Position numbers and translations under genes: made by a program
In this document: positions 62,401 through 64,000 of the stretch, in pieces
How positions within the stretch are numbered: position 1 is the stretch's first letter
Layout: every line of letters starts with the position of its first letter
Notes under the pieces: generated by a model
Databases searched by the model: none
Told to the model about the DNA's origin: nothing
Seen by the model: only the letters and a program-made list of their open reading frames with translations
Source: Coriaria nepalensis
Taxonomy: Eukaryota; Streptophyta; Magnoliopsida; Cucurbitales; Coriariaceae
Length of the DNA: 64,000 nucleotides
Assembly: GCA_027186245.1 (NCBI GenBank)
Contig: CP114481.1
Span: 22,475,501 to 22,539,500 of the forward strand
Reading direction: 5' to 3'

Positions 62401-64000
62401 GCAACTTATGCATGAAAGTCGCGTTTTAAATGCAAAAAGAGAATTCGTTCGAAGTGCCTTCAAACAATTGAATGGTTGAAAAGACTGAGTGATATGCTTT
62501 TTAATTGTAAAATTATACATTTTTGTCTTCAATAGATTAATTACAAGTTATGTAAGAAAAAATGTTTGAAGGGCGAAAATATAATTCGTTCGAATTAATT
62601 TAGAATGATTTAATGACTAGAAGAGGCTGAGTGACATGACTTTAAGGCTAAAAAAATGCATTGTTGCCTATAATAGATCAACTGCAAGTTACGAACGAAA
62701 GTCATGTTTAAAGACTAAATTTCGTTCGAAGTGTTTTAGAATGATTTACTGACTAAAAGAGACGCAAAAATATGACTTTAAGGCTAAAAAAATGCATAGT
62801 TGCCATCAATAGATCAATTGCAACTTATGCATGAAAGTCGCGTTTTAAATGGAAAAAGAGAATTCGTTCGAAGTGCCTTCAAACAATTTGATGGTTGAAA
62901 AGACTGAGTGATATACTTTTTAATGGTAAAATTATACATTTTTGTCTTCAATAGATTAATTACAAGTTATGTAAGAAAAAATGTTTGAAGGGCGAAAATA
63001 GAATTCGTTCGAATTAATTTAGAATGATTTAATGACTCGAAGAGACTCAGTGACATGACTTTAAGGCTAAACAAATGCATTGTTGCCTATAATAGATCAA
63101 CTGCAAGTTACGCACGAAAGTCATGTTTAAAGACTGAATTTCGTTTGAAGTGATTTAGAATGATTTACTGACTAAAAGAGACGCAAAAATATGACTTTAA
63201 GGCTAAAAAAATGCATAGTTGCCATCAATAGATCAAATGCAACTTATGCATGAAAGTCGCGTTTTAAATGCAAAAAGAGAATTCGTTCGAAGTGCCTTCA
63301 AACAATTTAATGGTTGAAAAGACTGAGTGATATGCTTTTTAATGGTAAAATTATACATTTTTGTCTTCAATAGATTAAATACAAGTTATGTAAGAAAAAA
63401 TGTTTGAAGGGCGAAAATATAATTCGTTCGAATTAATTTAGAATGATTTAATGACTAGAAGAGACTGCGTGACATGACTTTAAGGCTAAACAAATGCATT
63501 GTTGCCTATAATAGATCAACTGCTAGTTACGAACGAAAGTCATGTTTAAAGACTAAATTTCGTTCGAAGTGATTTAGAATGATTTACTGACTAAAAGAGA
63601 AACAAAAATATGACTTTAAGGCTAAAAAAATGCATAGTTGCTATCAATAGATCAATTGCAAGTTATGCATGAAAGTCGCGTTTTAAATGCAAAAAGAGAA
63701 TTCGTTCGAAGTGCCTTCAAACAATTTAATGGTTGAAAAGACTGAGTGATATGCCTTTTAATGGTAAAATTATACATTGTTGTCTTCAATAGATTAATTA
63801 CAAGTTATGTAAGAAAATAATGTTTGAAGGGCGAAAATAGAATTCGTTCGAATTAATTAAGAATGATTTAATGACTAGAAGAGACTCAGTGACATTACTT
63901 TAAGGCAAAACAAATGCATTGTTGCCTTCAATAGATCAACTGCAAGTTACGCACGAAAGTCATATTTAAAGGCTGAAATTCGTTCGAAGTGATTTAGAAT
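56474..64000 (+). repeat. 8,554-bp super-repeat, copy 3 (cut by the window edge)
   Basis: Copy 3 begins in the unit starting at 56216 and contains hybrid h7 and 17 full trimers before the window ends. Shared rare marks with copy 2 include AATAGGTCAACTGC, GGTCCGAAG, AAATGGAAAAAGAG, AGATTAAATACAAG, CTGCTAGTTACG and GAGAAACAAAAATATG. If a fourth copy follows, the next hybrid should start near 65,189 in the same coordinate system. Confidence 0.85.
56635..56804 (+). repeat. A/C hybrid monomer h7 (170 bp)
   Basis: Junction near 56,698, with the TACCTAG variant, and preceded by the CGTTTGAAATAATTTAG C monomer as in h3, h4 and h6. It is the 8,554-bp partner of h6 and the last hybrid in the window. 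Confidence 0.9.

Larger units (their letters stand above)
1..64000 (+). repeat. Satellite DNA array, 419-bp trimeric higher-order repeat
   Basis: The entire window is head-to-tail satellite DNA on one strand, with no unique sequence and no inversion seen. Unit starts (the TAGAT at the 5' end of monomer A) recur at 4, 423, 842, 1261, 1680 and so on to 63932, normally 417-420 bp apart. Each unit holds three related monomers, A-B-C. I counted 149 full trimers, seven 170-bp hybrid units, one 283-bp two-monomer unit and a 69-base partial unit at the right edge. Base composition is clearly AT-rich. TAA, TAG and TGA occur in all three forward frames within the first monomer. The 419-bp period is not a multiple of three, so no reading frame can continue through the array. 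Long homogeneous arrays of this kind are typical of eukaryotic centromeric or heterochromatic satellites; the location here is inferred. Confidence 0.98.

Noticed and set aside
1..64000. A CRISPR array or other spacer-separated direct repeats
   Set aside because: Repeats are 136-142 bp and contiguous, with no unique spacers, no leader and no cas-like genes. The order A-B-C is that of a satellite higher-order repeat.
1..64000. Coding regions or a repetitive protein gene
   Set aside because: Stops occur in all three forward frames inside the first monomer, and the 419-bp period shifts frame at every unit. No frame is kept between copies and no codon-like pattern is visible. I did not enumerate every short open frame on the reverse strand.
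47920..64000. The near-identical 8,554-bp copies as a certain assembly artefact
   Set aside because: About eight substitutions separate the copies, so they are not a literal duplication of the same reads. An artefact cannot be fully excluded without read data, so it is kept as a real repeat with that caveat.
1..64000. Naming the species or a known satellite family
   Set aside because: The monomer length and AT-richness fit many insects, plants and other eukaryotes, and I do not recognise the sequence. A database search would be needed.

Overview
The whole 64 kb window is one uninterrupted block of satellite DNA. It holds no recognisable gene, RNA gene, transposon or other unique sequence. 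Every stretch I read is a head-to-tail, same-strand copy of an AT-rich monomer of about 140 bp. Three diverged monomer types occur in fixed order: A (about 136 bp), B (141-142 bp) and C (141-142 bp). They form a trimeric higher-order repeat of 419 bp (usual range 417-420). Following the 5' end of every A monomer gives 158 unit starts between positions 4 and 63932. These delimit 149 normal trimers, seven 170-bp A/C hybrid units and one 283-bp two-monomer unit, or about 456 monomers in all. A long, homogenised, higher-order satellite without coding capacity points to a eukaryotic centromeric, pericentromeric or other heterochromatic array. I cannot name the species or satellite family from sequence alone.

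The trimers are arranged in larger nested repeats, and these change along the window. Block I (about 1-14,000) is a mosaic of short shared segments with offsets of 4,610, 6,288, 3,354 and 2,096 bp (11, 15, 8 and 5 trimers). Block II (about 14,000-30,150) contains a clean tandem duplication of 2,935 bp (7 trimers) at 19.4-25.3 kb. It also has a 4,190-bp (10-trimer) repeat relation and markers spaced 2,095 bp (5 trimers) apart. Block III (about 30,150-35,540) is irregular and holds the first A/C hybrid, the two-monomer unit and a 3-bp deletion. Block IV (about 35,540-64,000) consists of large super-repeats: a 10,148-bp offset pair, a local 1,007-bp tandem duplication and an 8,554-bp super-repeat. 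The two visible 8,554-bp copies keep exactly the same spacing over 18 consecutive trimer starts and differ at only about eight bases that I spotted in some 7.5 kb.

The history can partly be read from the sequence. Monomer A looks like a B-type 5' half joined to a C-type 3' half, so the trimer may have grown from a B-C dimer. The 170-bp A/C hybrid has the same junction in all seven copies, so it arose once. Six of the seven share extra mutations, and their positions follow the duplication offsets. This makes it a lineage marker for how the right half of the array expanded. Functional statements, such as centromere role, protein binding or curvature, are inference only.
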